Shown piece after piece: positions 37,301 to 49,762 of a stretch of DNA of 64,000 nt. Numbering within the stretch: the stretch's first letter is position 1; every line of letters starts with the position of its first letter. The notes under the pieces are model-generated. The model saw only the letters and a program-made list of their open reading frames with translations. It had not been told where the DNA came from and searched no databases. The stretch is from Oxyruncus cristatus. Its lineage: Eukaryota > Chordata > Aves > Passeriformes > Cotingidae. The stretch lies in contig VXAY01002462.1 of NCBI GenBank assembly GCA_013399855.1, positions 62,001 to 126,000 on the forward strand, read 5' to 3'. A program made the translations under genes and the position numbers.

Positions 37301-40300
37301 TACTGCCTTTTCTGTTTTGTATGCGGTACAGAGAGAGATACCTCCAGTGCCAGATTCTGCTACCCTCACTTACACAGAGCAATAAATGACCTCATGAGTA
37401 ATCTACAGTTGGCAGTGGGTGGCTGAAGGAAACTGAAATTGAACATTTTACACCAGACAGCAAGTGAGCAGTTCAAGATGTTGAGTTACGACATCAAATG
37501 CAGTCCCAGACCTCCAGCCTGTTGGTTTGCATACCATGGCTATCTTCCAAAACACATGAAGTTCCCCAAATCCTCACATTACGTATCATAACTACAATCA
37601 AATACAATCTGTGTGGTTCTAAACAGTGCTAACAGTAAATCACCTGCTCTGGGGAAAAGATCAATAGAAGGAGTAAGGGGAGAAAAAAAGGTAATACACA
37701 GCCTAGCACATTTTTGGTTATCACCATATCATGAGGGCACGCCTCTACCCCTGACAAACTTGGGCAGGTGACAGGATAGCTCCAAGCAGTTTCTGATGCT
37801 ATGTCCTACCAGCTACTATTATTCCCATTAGTAACAGGACTGGTCACAACCTCTGGCCTTAGAAACATGGAGACATTTTAGGTGACAGCCATCACATTTT
37901 ATTGCAAATACAAGCAGCTATGTTAAGAAGAGAACAACACAGGATAGTTTTCACCCTAAATGCTATTTTTTTTTTTCATAGTCTGGATCAACCCAAAGGC
38001 AGTATCTGAGCTCTCTGGTTTTGAGTGACATTTTTGAAGGCAATAAGCCAATTCATTATTTTACAGTCAAGAAGTTAAGACATGTCTCATTAATATCCCA
38101 ATTTGTACATAAATCTCATCGTGCTGAGTGTTCAGATTATAGAGAAAAAAAGGTGGGGACTCAAACGCCACTGTTTCAGAGTGCTTTGAGCTAACTACAA
38201 ACACAGCAGGCTGCAAACTTCTTTGGGAAAGGTCAGGAAGCATGGTATTTTTGTAAAAGGCAATGCTGAAGAAAGGAACAGCAGCAGGACGAAAGAAATG
38301 AATGGTGTCCTGTCACTAATGGCTGACCAAAGTAGATAGACACATTGGCAAGCTGAGGAGATCTGATGCATACAGCATGACTGCCTAGAAGAAGCCCTAA
38401 AATGTAGGGAGAGAACATTTTAGATGAAGCAGAGAAATAGACAGGATTCAAAGTAAGATGGTAGGAAGATAATTTTGACTGCACTCCAAGCAGTAATTGG
38501 GTGTCCCACTAATCTCAGTCATACATCATCCAGAAGAGGAATTAAGGGCTATTTACTCAAGGATAAATAGATAATAGTAGTCATCCAGAAGACTGTGATC
38601 CTATTGCCTGAAGGCAAGGGCTCAGTGCTTAGCAGGTGTATACCTGCAGTCCATAAGTTTAATTGTTTCAGTGAGCATCACCACAGTAATCCAGAGGATG
38701 TCTGCACACTTCTGCGTATAGCGGCTGTTGATATTCTACTCTTCCTGTGCCTTTCCCAGTAAGAGGCAGAACCAGTCAGCTGCTCTTCTTCACAAAGAGC
38801 TTGAACCCTACAGCTGCCTGAAAGAAAAACCTGAAAAGCACAGAAATTGGTTCTTGCTCTGTCATCAGCACTTCCAGCAGCTTCCTAATCCCAAACTTTC
38901 TCTGTGTCCCTATTCCAAGTGCTGACGTTTTGCAGCATTGCCTCTGTACTGAGCTGTCACCTGCTGAGCACCTAAATCACTGAGATCAGGCACTAGACAA
39001 AACTACAGGAAACAGGAACATCAATGGTCTTGTGAACTGCTGCTGAGCTGGGCTGATGGAGAGTTGACTGTTATGGCACTTGGGGCCAGTTTTGCTTTGG
39101 CTTAGCATCTCTGGCAGCAATCTGCATAGGTGACTAACAACTAGTGAAGTCAATGCGTACTTGTGGTCCTCACTTTATTAGCAGTCTTCTGGGAAAACAT
39201 TAAAAGGAAATTCTGAGGATAAAGTTTTCAAGGACCCAAATTATTTTACAACTACCTTTTCTTGAAGTTTAAGTCTTCCATCACATGAATTTTGGTGAAA
39301 CAAGCTTGTGAATATCTGCATTACTTTGAAATAGGCAATTTTTTGTTTTTAAAACTGGAATCTGCTGAGGAACATTGCCATAATGTCAGAATCCATTCAA
39401 CAAGTTGGACGTTGTTTCAGAAAATTATCTGCTTACCCAAGAAAAACATCAGAGAGGAAACAGAAGCAGTATAGGATTGGTACACCTAAAGCAAGTTTTA
39501 AAATCTTCATTTCTGCAGATGGTGCTTTGGACTGAACTGACTCTCCTAGTTTTCTGGAATCATATCCTTAGAGACAAACTTCTCTGTTTACAGATGTGAC
39601 CCAGCTGGAAGCAGATAAGAAAACACAGCCTAAACTATAATCAGAAAGGTATGAAACATTCAAATTGTATTGTGTGTCTGTGGCTTGCAGGATCTTAGTA
39701 TAGCTCTATTAAATAAGCACAACATCCTAGGAGCCTTTAACATGCCCTGGTGTTGGACATATAGGTTTGGAAATCCTTTGCTTAGGTGATGCCATAGAAG
39801 AGTACTTTACCATCAGCAGCCACCCATCAACTTCCCAGCCCCTTGTCTCTACCCTGTCACAGAGCTGACTCTAACATCCTACTCCTGAACATCCCATTCA
39901 TGTCTATTTAAACATACCAAGCCAAAACAGCGCTGGGGAGAGCAACAATTGCTCATCCACGTGTGGGTCAGGTGCAGCTTTTTCACAAGGTGAGGCACCC
40001 ACACATCCACCACAATTCTCATCCTGGGGCAGCCACACAGGATGAAGTTCCCCATGCATTGATTTGTGTGCACACAGACCAAACATAAGGCCAATATAGA
40101 ATTCTTAAGATAAAAACCTCAACCTGAAGGAAAAAAATGAAGTTCTGGCGTACAATTCTTCATAACTTTCTAGTCAATCCAGTAAAAAGCCAAATCCCAG
40201 CATTTAAATTCCAAGTACAGAAACTACTATACTGTTGATAGTCAGCATTAAGTTACAGTGCGTTTAAAAGACTCAGAGGCATGATATAGACATACACTAT

Positions 40301-43300
40301 GGCAGAGCTTATTTAGCAAGTTCTAGGCTTGATAAGCTAATAATATACTGAAAAAGCCAGCCATGTCCTGCCAACAGCGTATTTTTAAAGCACTGCTCTA
40401 AAACACAGAACCACAAGAGAAAAATACTTCAAAAGGAAACAAACAAACATCACCATAGGAAGATGTGCCATGCCAAAAGATAACCACACTGGTGTGAGCC
40501 TTTTTAAAAGCACAGATGAAGCAGGATAAAACACACAAACTGAATCTCTCTCCTAGAATTTATACCCATAAATCTGCAGAGGAAATACTGGGAAAAGGAA
40601 ATGAGCTAGACCTCACTATTTAAACTCATGATTAGGAGTTTAAATGGTCAAGTTATATGCCTATTTTTATAGATGTCCTATCTTTATATGTATGAACTGT
40701 TCTTTCTTCAGCTAAACTTTCCCACATGTGAAGTATCTTGGATCTACAGCTATTGCAATAACTATGTTTTCTTTGAAATACCCTAAGCACACCTCATATT
40801 GAGGCTTTTCTCTGCAGATATTGTATTATAAATGGTTTAAAGGTTTTTTTTATAGACTTTGTCATAAAAAAAAAATGGTGACAACTACTCAAAACACAAG
40901 TTATCAACAAAATTATATTTAATCCAGCTGAAACCCATGTTAGTTGAATTGGTGATGAAAGCAGCAAAAATACTATCATGAATGTATATTTTATTTTGAG
41001 GAACCTTAAGTGGGGAGGAGGAGGGGTGGAAAAAATCCCACCTTATACAGACTATCAGATCACTGCCTGTACTGTGATTCTGCTTGTTTTCATGGGATAT
41101 TCATAACTCCCAGTGACAAGCTTGGCTTATGTGCATAACATCCACAAGGCTGCCAAACCCAGGATAATGTATGTATTTATATATGTCCCTATTACTTACC
41201 AAAGTGTTAAGTAAAGGATGCTCTAAGGAGAAGTTCTGTCAGGAGAACCCTTAAGCACACAAGGCCAGGATAATTCAACATGTCTTTATTAAAGAAGGGC
41301 TAGATCTTACAAAGCCAGGCAGGATTTCTCTAGACAAATATGTAGCCAGCACATGGGATAAACCAGGTAAATCTGCACCACATTCGGTGACCGCAAGCTA
41401 GATCCACTCTGAGGAAATATGTGCAAGCTCCACACAGAGACTTTGGAGTGGAAGTAATAGTACCTTGCTAACGCAGGTGGGGGCCACTAGTTTGTCTACA
41501 GGGATGATTTATGCTTTTTGGTAACGATCTTTAAAGGTTTCTGATCAATTCATTAGTGTTAGGTAGGCACAGATATTCTGAAGTATTATGTAGTTTACAT
41601 TAATGAATTACTAACTGCTTGCAATGCTTCTCCAGGCCCAAAGAATTTGAAATACAGCTGCCTGCAGCACTTAAGTAACTTCGGGCATAAAACTCCAATA
41701 TCATCACATGTTCATGTTGTGAATGTTGCTAAAGTTTTGCAGCGATAAGCCTTCAAAATCACTGTCTTCATAACAAGTATTGCTTCCTCTGGTGAGCTGT
41801 TGATGCACCAACTATAACAAAAAGTATTTGCTGTTAAGTACCAGTGCTTCGATAGCTACCTAAACAATTTTCTGTGTCTTAGACTGTATTATGATTGCCC
41901 ATTGCAGATGGTACAAACTTTTCCGGGCTACACTCACTGCAGTGGGGAACTTCTGCAGAAAGAGGTAAAGGGTTACCTGCTCCCAGCCTGGTATTGTAGG
42001 CACAATACAGACGTGTATATAAATCTTCTACTGCAGAACAAACTGTGAAAGCCCCAATATCTACTGTGGTTCCTTTTAGGCTTATTCTGTGCACGGCATC
42101 CTTGCAGACTGGCTGCCTGGGTTTAACATGCTTTGTGTGTTTGCTCTTCTGTTTCCTGGAGCACATACTTAACTCTTATCTCCCTTGGATGCTTCAGGGA
42201 CAACTCCTGGAACAGCTCCCAGAGTTGGTGCGTCATTGCTAATATCATGCGTTTTCTTTTCATAGGTGTGGAGACAGCCACAGGGGATCCACAAATCTGC
42301 GTTTGACTCCAGCATTGTCTCTTTTGCACTTGTATCTTGTGATACCAAAAAATGATGGCAAGACACCAATCTCACTCCAATACCAGCAAAAACAGAGATA
42401 ATTTCACACTGATTGCCAGCCCTGACTGACCTGAAGTATTGCAAGTCCTCCTGCTTCTGTCAGAAACAGTTTTAATCAAGAGAAAAATTCTCAGTGCCTA
42501 CACAGGAAAACAGCTACTTTAGGTAATTAAATTGACTCGTTTGCACCTACTTCTTTTCAGAAAAGTCCAGGTTATTAAAAATGTTTCTCACAGGGGCCAG
42601 TTTTCAAGAACTAAGTTTTGATAGGCATTAAATATGATCTCCATCTAGCCAAAGGCAGAGGGGTGGCTTCCACCAGCCATGCACATATTGAAAAGCATTT
42701 ACTGTCTCAAGACTCCAAAAAGTACTTCCAGAAATTGCAGCATTTATCTACAGGGATTTTACCAACATTCACAGATAACAACCACACGTGATGCTTTTAC
42801 CTTTAACAGGATAGTAAGATCAATCTTAGTGAACCCTGCATCCTTACTAAAATGTATAGTTTCAACAAGGAGAAGAGCCATGCTTAGGTGGAAGGTGGCA
42901 CTGGTGTACAACTGCATGGCCGTACGTATTAAACTGCATTTCAAGTCACGCTGAGAGTCATTATCAATCAAATACCCATCCCTGGCTTTCTTAGGAAAGA
43001 GACTTTATTTTTCCAATAGCAGACACCATTGCTATTCATTCTAAGATAGCACAGTCTTACAAGAAAACACACAGACTCAGCAATCTATTTGCACACTCTT
43101 AAGCAGAAAAGTTCCCATGTATAAGGAGCTAAAGAAAAACTTTCAGCCATGGTGGGAGTGTCCACCCACCCACTGCAAAAAAGCAGTATGAACTACATGC
43201 AACATCCACCTATACAATCAGTTTAAGACTTACTCTTTTCAATCATATTCCAAAGGACCTCTCATCAGCTTCAACTAACAGTCCTTGTTCTCCACCGTTC

Positions 43301-45402
43301 TTTCCCTACTTTACTTACAAGCCTTCCAACTAATGAGCAGGTTATTTATCAATTTTTCACTTTCTAGCAATTTGTCACCTGGCCACCACCCTCAGCTCAT
43401 CAGCATATACATAATGAAGCACAAAAAGGGAGAACACCCAATGTGAACCCCTTTGAAAGGTCAGTTCTCAAGATGAGAGGCTTCCTGAATCAAATAACAT
43501 TCAGGAGGGACAGCTGGAGTCACAGCTGTAGCTGTTGAATGAAAAACAACTTTCAACTTATAGCACTTCGGAAAAATCACAATCCCAGGAAGTGTTTTAT
43601 TCACACATAGCATTTTGTTATTGTGAAGGCTTATACTTCTTTTTTCACTTAACATGAGCTCAGTTGTCATTGTTTAATGGCTCCAAAATCAACAGATATT
43701 TGTGATGATATTTCTTTAGGATTTCCAGTCAAGAAGTAACAACCCTATTTGCTACCTGTCACTGTACACAAACCTTGTGACACCTTTGTTTCTGGTAAGA
43801 CAGAAAATCTGTAGCTGTATCCAGTATGGAAAATATACTGGGACTACAGCCACTTGTTCCACGTGGCCCAGATCCTGGCCATGCAGGCCAGCCTTTAAGT
43901 GTTCCATGTGCCTTCTCCTGTCTCTCTGCCCCCAGAATGGCTCTTGGATGATGACCATGCAGGGGCTGCAGGACAGCCTCCCCCTCATGCAAACTTCCAG
44001 CACATTCTCTGAAAATGGGGAGGAACTTCCCCAATCCTTCATTTGGATGGCTCTCTAGCTAGCTAAATTGCCCAGCCCCACAGATTATTTCAGCTAAAAC
44101 CCATGTCCCAGCATTCCCTGTCCCAGGCTTCTGCCCCTTCTCTTCCTTTAGGCTTGAAAATTAAATGTAACCATAAAACAGGTGTAGCTGGGCATCATTT
44201 GTAACAGCAATGAAACCAGCTAATGATAGCAGCTCTCCTTTTCTTAAAGGAGGTAATCAAAATGGAATACCAGGCTAAGAAATGGTTGTCTGAGGAAGAT
44301 TTCTGCGTCTATCTTGGTGCTCACATTGCCCTGCTTGTGTCCAAGCTAAAGGCCTTTGTAATTGTAAAAGGCCTTTGAAGTAGACTCAGCATGTCATCTG
44401 CATATGTTTGCAGCTGGTTTACTGTCAGTGTGGCCAGAGCAGATAAATGATTATGTGTATCTGACCTATATTTGTTGACATTAGCCTTCTTTCATGGAAG
44501 CTGTCTTTGTACGCTGTCCAACCCTTGTCTGGCTGCTCATAGCATCACTTTTTGCAAATTCCTAAAAAGTGACACATCACCAACTTGTAGAGGACTTCCC
44601 GAAAAACTTCTAAGGAAACACTTTCTTCAGAGAGCTGATAGGACTGCTAGGACAAGTTACTTGGTCAACTGTAGTTTCCATCCATCCTAGAGAGTCAGTA
44701 TCAGCTTCAGGGGAGCATGGGCTCCCTCACAGAGAGGAGAACCACCGTGGTGCAGCCAGAGACAATTCCATTTAGTACTTCTGCCATCAGCATAGCCACT
44801 AAACACCCACTGCAGCAGCTCAGCTGCTGTTCTGTTCCTGCAGGGCACTTTGATTTCCTGCCATATCTCCCTGCTCACCAGGCCCAAAACCACAAAGGCA
44901 TTTCTGTGCCTAATTTTAACTGAAGTGAAGGGGAGGTAGGTGTCTAAATACTGCTAGCACTTAGTCATTCGACAAGCCTTACCTCCCCCAGACAGCCTTG
45001 CTCAAGGACGGCACAAAATAGCATTCGGGATAGTAGGTAAGGTAAGATGCTGTCAGCTCATAATTTTAAAAGATCCATAATAATATTCAGAGTATTCAGC
45101 CACCCACACTGGCTCAAATTATGTGTTTCTCCCACGCTGCATAGCCTTTGAATATGTTTAGAGCTCCTCTTACCTGAGGATAGTGTTGCTTCTTATTCTC
45201 TAGACAAAAAAGCCCTGGTGTCTAAGCTTTGCATGCAAAGCAATGATCAGGTAAAGGTCTGTTCAGGTTAAACATAGCAGGTGAAAAAGATCTCAGATCT
45301 GACTCTACCTTTCCAGCAATTCTGTATCAATGTCATTTAGATATATTCAGTGGCATTACTCCAGGTTTAGGACACTGTAAGACCCAGAAGCGTTAGTATT
45401 CA
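34319..45402. other. Unassigned non-coding sequence
   Basis: About 11 kb with no confident gene or transposon. Homopolymer A runs lie at about 36782-36798 and 40866-40875. Open frames reach about 101 codons (36330-36635 plus) without recognisable domains. The plus frame at 43777-44058 has an acceptor-like CTCTGCCCCCAG at about 43925-43936 but no protein I can name. Confidence 0.5.
44348..44376 (+). repeat. Repeated 10-bp palindrome
   Basis: The self-complementary word AAAGGCCTTT occurs at 44348-44357 and 44367-44376, two turns apart (19 bp). Short, possibly chance. Confidence 0.8.
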
Positions 45403-45460
45403 GAGATTTTATTATTATTTTATTATATTATTATTTATTATATTACTGTAATATCTGATG
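45403..45460 (+). repeat. (ATT)n-like AT-rich tract
   Basis: Irregular TTATTA, TTATATTA and TTATTTATTA units. Simple AT-rich DNA about 175 bp upstream of the LTR. Confidence 0.85.
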
Positions 45461-45630
45461 ATCTAATAACATCTCTATCTAATTATCAAATAGCATCTGA
45501 TAATTTTAAAATTCAGTTATAACTAAGATAAAGTACAATTTTCAGATTTTTCCTGTTTTCCAGGCAAGCTGGTGAAAGTTGATTCCTCACATCTGCATTT
45601 TCTTATATTAACCCATTTCCTCCCAGTTTC

Positions 45631-45635
45631 GTATA
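45631..45635 (+). repeat. Left target-site duplication of the LTR
   Basis: GTATA directly precedes the LTR's TGTCAGGGG start. The right copy at 46615-46619 is GTATC, one mismatch. Five bases is the usual duplication for ERVL-type integration. Confidence 0.75.
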
Positions 45636-45822
45636 TGTCAGGGGTTCACTTGTTCTAAAAAACTAAACACGGAATTTTCCCTTCCCCCTGCCCCACTGTG
45701 TGGGAGGGATGTTTGAAGGCTGGTTTTGCCTTGGGTATTTGACTAACACAAAAGAACTGGCCAGCAGATTGATATTCCAGGCTGATGGCCTGGGGAGGGG
45801 CCAGGAGACTTTTCTCTTTGTT

Positions 45823-45886
45823 TGTTTGGGTTTTTTGTTTTGTTTTTTTGTGGAGTTTTTTTTGTTTGGTTGGTTGGGGTTTTTTC
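45823..45886 (+). repeat. T/G-rich low-complexity tract inside the LTR
   Basis: Irregular TTTGT, TTTTTTG and GGTTGG units. Part of the LTR body rather than an independent microsatellite. Confidence 0.85.
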
Positions 45887-46313
45887 CCTCTCCTGAGTGT
45901 GGGGGGGTAGAACGAGGCTCAGTTCATGGTTGCGGGAACGGAGGGAAATTGTGCATTGCAAAAGCTGGGAGGCTGCTTTGTTCTCAGCCTGGCTGCCTGG
46001 CTTGCTGGCACCCTGGTTTCTGCCCCCCGCCCCACCCGGGTGGACCTGCTTGGACTTCATTGGAGAGGAACTATTTGGGAAGAGAGCTACCTTTGATTTC
46101 CCTCCCCCACTCCCCTGTTTTTGGCAGCAGTTTTTTTGTGCACATCACTGAAGGAAGGGGAAGTCACACTGCCAGCCGCAGACAACATGAGTCCCCTTTG
46201 GGAAGAACCCTTCTTTCTTCTTTTTCCCCTTCCCAGTGAGGGGGAGGGAAGGGCTCCATTTCAGCTCCCCCAGCACACCAGGGGCACCCACATGGTGACT
46301 ACCAGAGCCCAAC

Positions 46314-46388
46314 AGCGCCCCCTGTCAGCCAACATCGAGCACAGCAGGCTCTGCACCTCCAGCGATCCAACAGTGCCCCCTGCTGACT
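46314..46388 (+). promoter_or_regulatory. Two CTCF-core-like motifs in the LTR
   Basis: AGCGCCCCCTGTCAGCC at 46314-46330 and AGTGCCCCCTGCTGACT at 46372-46388 share the GYGCCCCCTG core of the reverse-complement CTCF consensus. Both have the same orientation, 58 bp apart. The second also carries the CTGCTG extension. Motif match only; occupancy is unknown. Confidence 0.45.
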
Positions 46389-46465
46389 TTGGTTAGAATT
46401 GNTATTGTTCAGTTGGGATTTTGTTTTGTGTTCTTTTGTTGTTTGCCAATACACATATATCCTTT

Positions 46466-46471
46466 AATAAA
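46466..46471 (+). terminator. LTR polyadenylation signal
   Basis: AATAAA followed by GGGCTGTTATTTTTCC, in the position expected for the R region of this LTR type. Confidence 0.6.
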
Positions 46472-46614
46472 GGGCTGTTATTTTTCCTTTCTCCACACTT
46501 TCTCAATTGGAGCCTTTTAATTTCGGATTTACAATTGCTTAGAGAGAGGAGTTTTGGTCTTCCTCATAACTCATCCTCCTTAGCAAAACACTTCTGTCTC
46601 ATTAAACTGAGACA

Positions 46615-46619
46615 GTATC
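46615..46619 (+). repeat. Right target-site duplication of the LTR
   Basis: GTATC directly follows the LTR's terminal GAGACA and matches the left copy GTATA at four of five bases. Confidence 0.75.
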
Positions 46620-48309
46620 CTTATCAGATATAGTGTCCTTTGTGTTGTTAAGATACTGGTTATACATTTAAACAATTACATACAGTCAAATTCAGAAAAG
46701 GAAAATAGAATGGGGGTATTTCTGCCAATCTTGGCTTTTACTAAGCCTGTCTTTAGGAAATATAAATTCTAGGACAAACAAGTAAACGGCAGAACTAAAA
46801 CACAGACTTATTCTTAAAAAAAAACACATGTATTTCACTTTAATTAATAGACATATATAAAAAATATTTGACAGTATCTGATTGGTTTGGAAAACTGTGC
46901 TGTAATGATTAACACATTCACAGAAGCATTCACAGAAGGCAGGCAGGGTACACTGCTCCACCAGTGCCAAGGTCTGTCACACTGCATATTGGGAGTCTGG
47001 ATAAGAATTTTCTGAGTAATTCAAGTGCTGTGCAAATGAAGTTAGCAGTTTATATACATTTACAAAAACAAAGGTTAGTGATAACAAAGCGAGAATGAAC
47101 TTCGACTGCGTTTACATCTTCTTCCTGGAAAGTAAATGTGATCAGAAGAAGAAAAAAACAATAGCTTTCAAGACGTTCTTTTTTCTTGTTGGGGTCTTGT
47201 CAGTGATAGTTTCTTATGGCAGGATAAGGTAGAAGATTTCTGTGCTGTTATTCTCTGATGTGATTTGATGAGACAGCTGGTGTACCCCATGCTGGAACAA
47301 CAGCTGGGAATGGTCATGTAATGTTTCTGGACAGTACAACACAAGCCAGCAATCTGTGTCTATCAGCTATCAGTCACCTTCCTTTTAATTAGTTTCAGAT
47401 GCATTGTCTAAATACACAGTGAAATGTCAGAAGTCCCACACTATGAAATAGAGCTTCCTCAGACCTCAGGTAGGGCTTGATTGGTTTTGTTGCTGCAGAC
47501 CACTGACCTTTGAAGAAAGAAATTCCCAGTCATGTTCAAGGAGCTTTTTTCAGAGGACACATCTAATAAATGTTAGCCTTAACACAGTGGCATTTAAAAC
47601 CTTGCAGCAAAAAGGCCTTACACCTACTGCTAAAACCCACTTTAATCAGGATCATTCTCACTCAAGTAAGATTAACTAAATTTAGAAAGAAATTACTCAT
47701 CCAACCCTAGGCAGCTGTCCAGACTCCCTCAGAAAACAGAAATGAAAGGTAGATGGAGATGATGATTTATCCATACTCTTGGATACCTATATTAGGATGG
47801 GCGATGTGACTTCAGTGCTACTGATTTCTGGGAGTTAGGTAACTAGAGCCTCTAGTTTCCAAAGGTTAAGTGAGCTAAACCCTACCCATAGTTTCTTCAG
47901 CTTTGCAAACTTTTAACTGCAGTGAAGAACAGAAAAAAACTGGTAAAATGTCAGGTTGAAGGTCCTTCTACCCCATGCCCTGCTTCCCACCATGCCAAGA
48001 GTGGATGCCTAGTGAACCGGTATATATGACAACTCCCTGTAACACTGTCCCAGTTTCCAGCCATTTTCAGGACAGGAGCTTCCTGATTTGGCTGTGGTTT
48101 CTATGTATTTAGTATTCTCAAGGGATTACTCTTCCATTAAATTCTCTTGTCTGTCCTCGAAACCTATAAACTTTAGCACCCAGGTCATCCTTTGGCAAGG
48201 AGATTCACAGGTCAGCTGCCTGAGAAGAAGTTTTGTTTGGAGCTGTACTGTTTTATTAGCTTAATCTGATGTCTCTCACCTCTTCTACTGGAAAAGAGTA
48301 AAAAATTAA
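46620..48309. other. Unassigned non-coding sequence
   Basis: No gene or repeat recognised. A 92-codon minus frame at 46692-46970 is hydrophobic only because of AT-rich composition. Confidence 0.5.
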
Positions 48310-48540
48310 ATCTATTCATTCTCTCCATGCCACTTGAGGTTTTTTTGTAAATCCATCACCTCCTCCTCTTTTATCTCCTTTCAAAACAAGTAAGTCCTAG
48401 CTTATATGCAGACCCTTTCTGTATCTTTCATCATCATCTTTGTTGCCCACCTCTAAACTTATTCCAGCTGTCTTGTAAATTTCTTGTGATGAGAATAAAT
48501 TGTGATGAAGAGATCAGGACATTCTAAGCTCACTGAAGCG
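48310..48540 (-). mobile_element. Degenerate CR1-clade LINE fragment
   Basis: The plus strand reads TTTTTTTGTAAATCCATCAC, then TTTTATCTCCTTTCAAAAC, then CATCATCTTTGTTGCCCACC with TCTAAACTTATTCCAGCTG after it. This is the order seen in the antisense of old CR1-like elements, where the ATCTTTGTTGCCC...CTTTTTCCAG block is the complement of the LEKVQRRATKM codons. Diverged throughout, with both ends unclear. Older than the CR1 copies that keep readable protein blocks. Confidence 0.55.
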
Positions 48541-49599
48541 CACAAGATCACACCTAACACCCCAAATTTGTTGCAGTGCTACTTAGTCGGGATCAAAACA
48601 CTGGTCAGTGCAGTGATAAGCAGGCTGAAGAGCCTGAACAGTGTTACTGAAACTGCATCCTCTTAAGTAACTGGAGCAGACTCAGTCAGGTCTTCCCATC
48701 TCACCCTTTTCTACTACAGCTGGCATATATAAGAGGTGACAAGTCCCACCTCAGTGTGACAGTCATTGCAGGTCAAGGAACTGCAGTGCAGGACCGACAG
48801 GAGTGTGGACCTTCCTGAAACACAGAGCAGTCATGGCTCTTGCTGCCTCCATCACATTTCTTCCAGATCCCTTTGGTGCCTTAGCCACAGCATCAGGACA
48901 CTGGAGAAGGGGATGAGTTTCCCCGTTCTTCTGTCAAAAGGCAACGCTCACTTGCCAAGCAGAGGAAGTGAAAACACGAAGAACCATTCCCTAGCATTCC
49001 TATCTATACATGTTCATGCAGAGAGAACAGTAGTCCCCATCAGGTTTCATCATCTAAAAATGGATGTGAGTGTGTCTTGTAAATAACCAACATTCAGAGT
49101 TTGCAGGGAGGCCATTCATGCAATATTTCCCTTTGATTTAATGGCAGACATTAATATGGAAGGTCTAATGGACCTGTGCAAGTCCAGGGCCCTGCAGTCC
49201 CAGTACACTGCAGTCCCTGCAGGTGTGATATAAGGTTGGTATGTATCTGCCTGCCTACAGATCAGTATCTGAAGAAGTGGGAGAGTAGGTTGTCCCTCAA
49301 GTAAAACAGTGGGAAGGTTTAATCCAGGCATCCTCAGAAGCTCTGTTCAAAACCATGTAGCTTGAAGCAACCCAAAAGCTTTAGATAACAGCCTTGAGAG
49401 AAGCATTCTGAGAGGCTTTGCTTTGTCCTTTTTGGTGCACTTCACTGATATACTTACTTTGTGAATATTTTTTTAAGCAGTGAACAGATGGCCCCTTGCT
49501 GCTCACCACAAATGTTTTATTATCAACTCAACAAAAATCTCCTTTGAAAGAAAGCAAGTCAGTGTTTGCTTTGCTTCTAGACAGATAACCTTGAAAAAC
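48541..49599. other. Unassigned non-coding sequence
   Basis: Nothing recognised. The 106-codon plus frame at 48766-49086 has no nameable motif. Confidence 0.5.
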
Positions 49600-49762
49600 A
49601 AAAAACCACAATAATACAGAAAAAAAAAAAAGGAGGAAGAAGGAAGAAGAAAGCAGAAAGTAGAAACAAGGGGGGAGAGAGAGACAAAAGATTAAAAGAA
49701 AATTAAAAAAAAGAACAAATAGAACAGAGAGAAATAAAATAGAAAAGAGCAAAAAGACAGTG
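49600..49762 (+). repeat. Strand-asymmetric purine (A/G) tract
   Basis: About 160 bases are dominated by A and G, with AAGGAGGAAGAAGGAAGAAG, a GGGGGGAGAGAGAGA block and AGAAAATTAAAAAA. The complementary strand gives a 94-codon Phe/Leu/Ser frame, which is compositional. Confidence 0.88.

Larger units (their letters stand above)
45636..46614 (+). mobile_element. Solo LTR of an avian endogenous retrovirus (about 979 bp)
   Basis: Begins TGTCAGGGGTTCACTTGTTC and ends CTGTCTCATTAAACTGAGACA, giving inverted TGTC/GACA termini and flanking GTATA/GTATC duplications. The 3' third matches a bird LTR pattern I recognise: CCAATACACATATATCC, AATAAAGGGCTGTTATTTTT, CCTTTTAATTTC and a CCTTAGCAAAACACTTCTGT block just before the end. 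AATAAA at 46466-46471 fixes the plus orientation. No internal gag/pol/env sequence or second LTR is present, so it is a solo LTR left by recombination. It is GC-richer than its surroundings and holds a T/G-rich stretch at 45823-45886. A 179-codon frame (45700-46239) lies wholly inside it and is a by-product of composition. One ambiguous base (N) sits at about 46402. Confidence 0.85.

Noticed and set aside
43777..44058. 93-codon plus frame with an acceptor-like CTCTGCCCCCAG before NGSWMMTMQGLQ
   Set aside because: No donor, no recognisable protein and longer overlapping minus-strand frames; insufficient for an exon call.
45700..46239. 179-codon open frame on the plus strand
   Set aside because: It lies entirely inside the solo LTR (45636-46614), is driven by T/G- and C-rich composition and has no domain signature.
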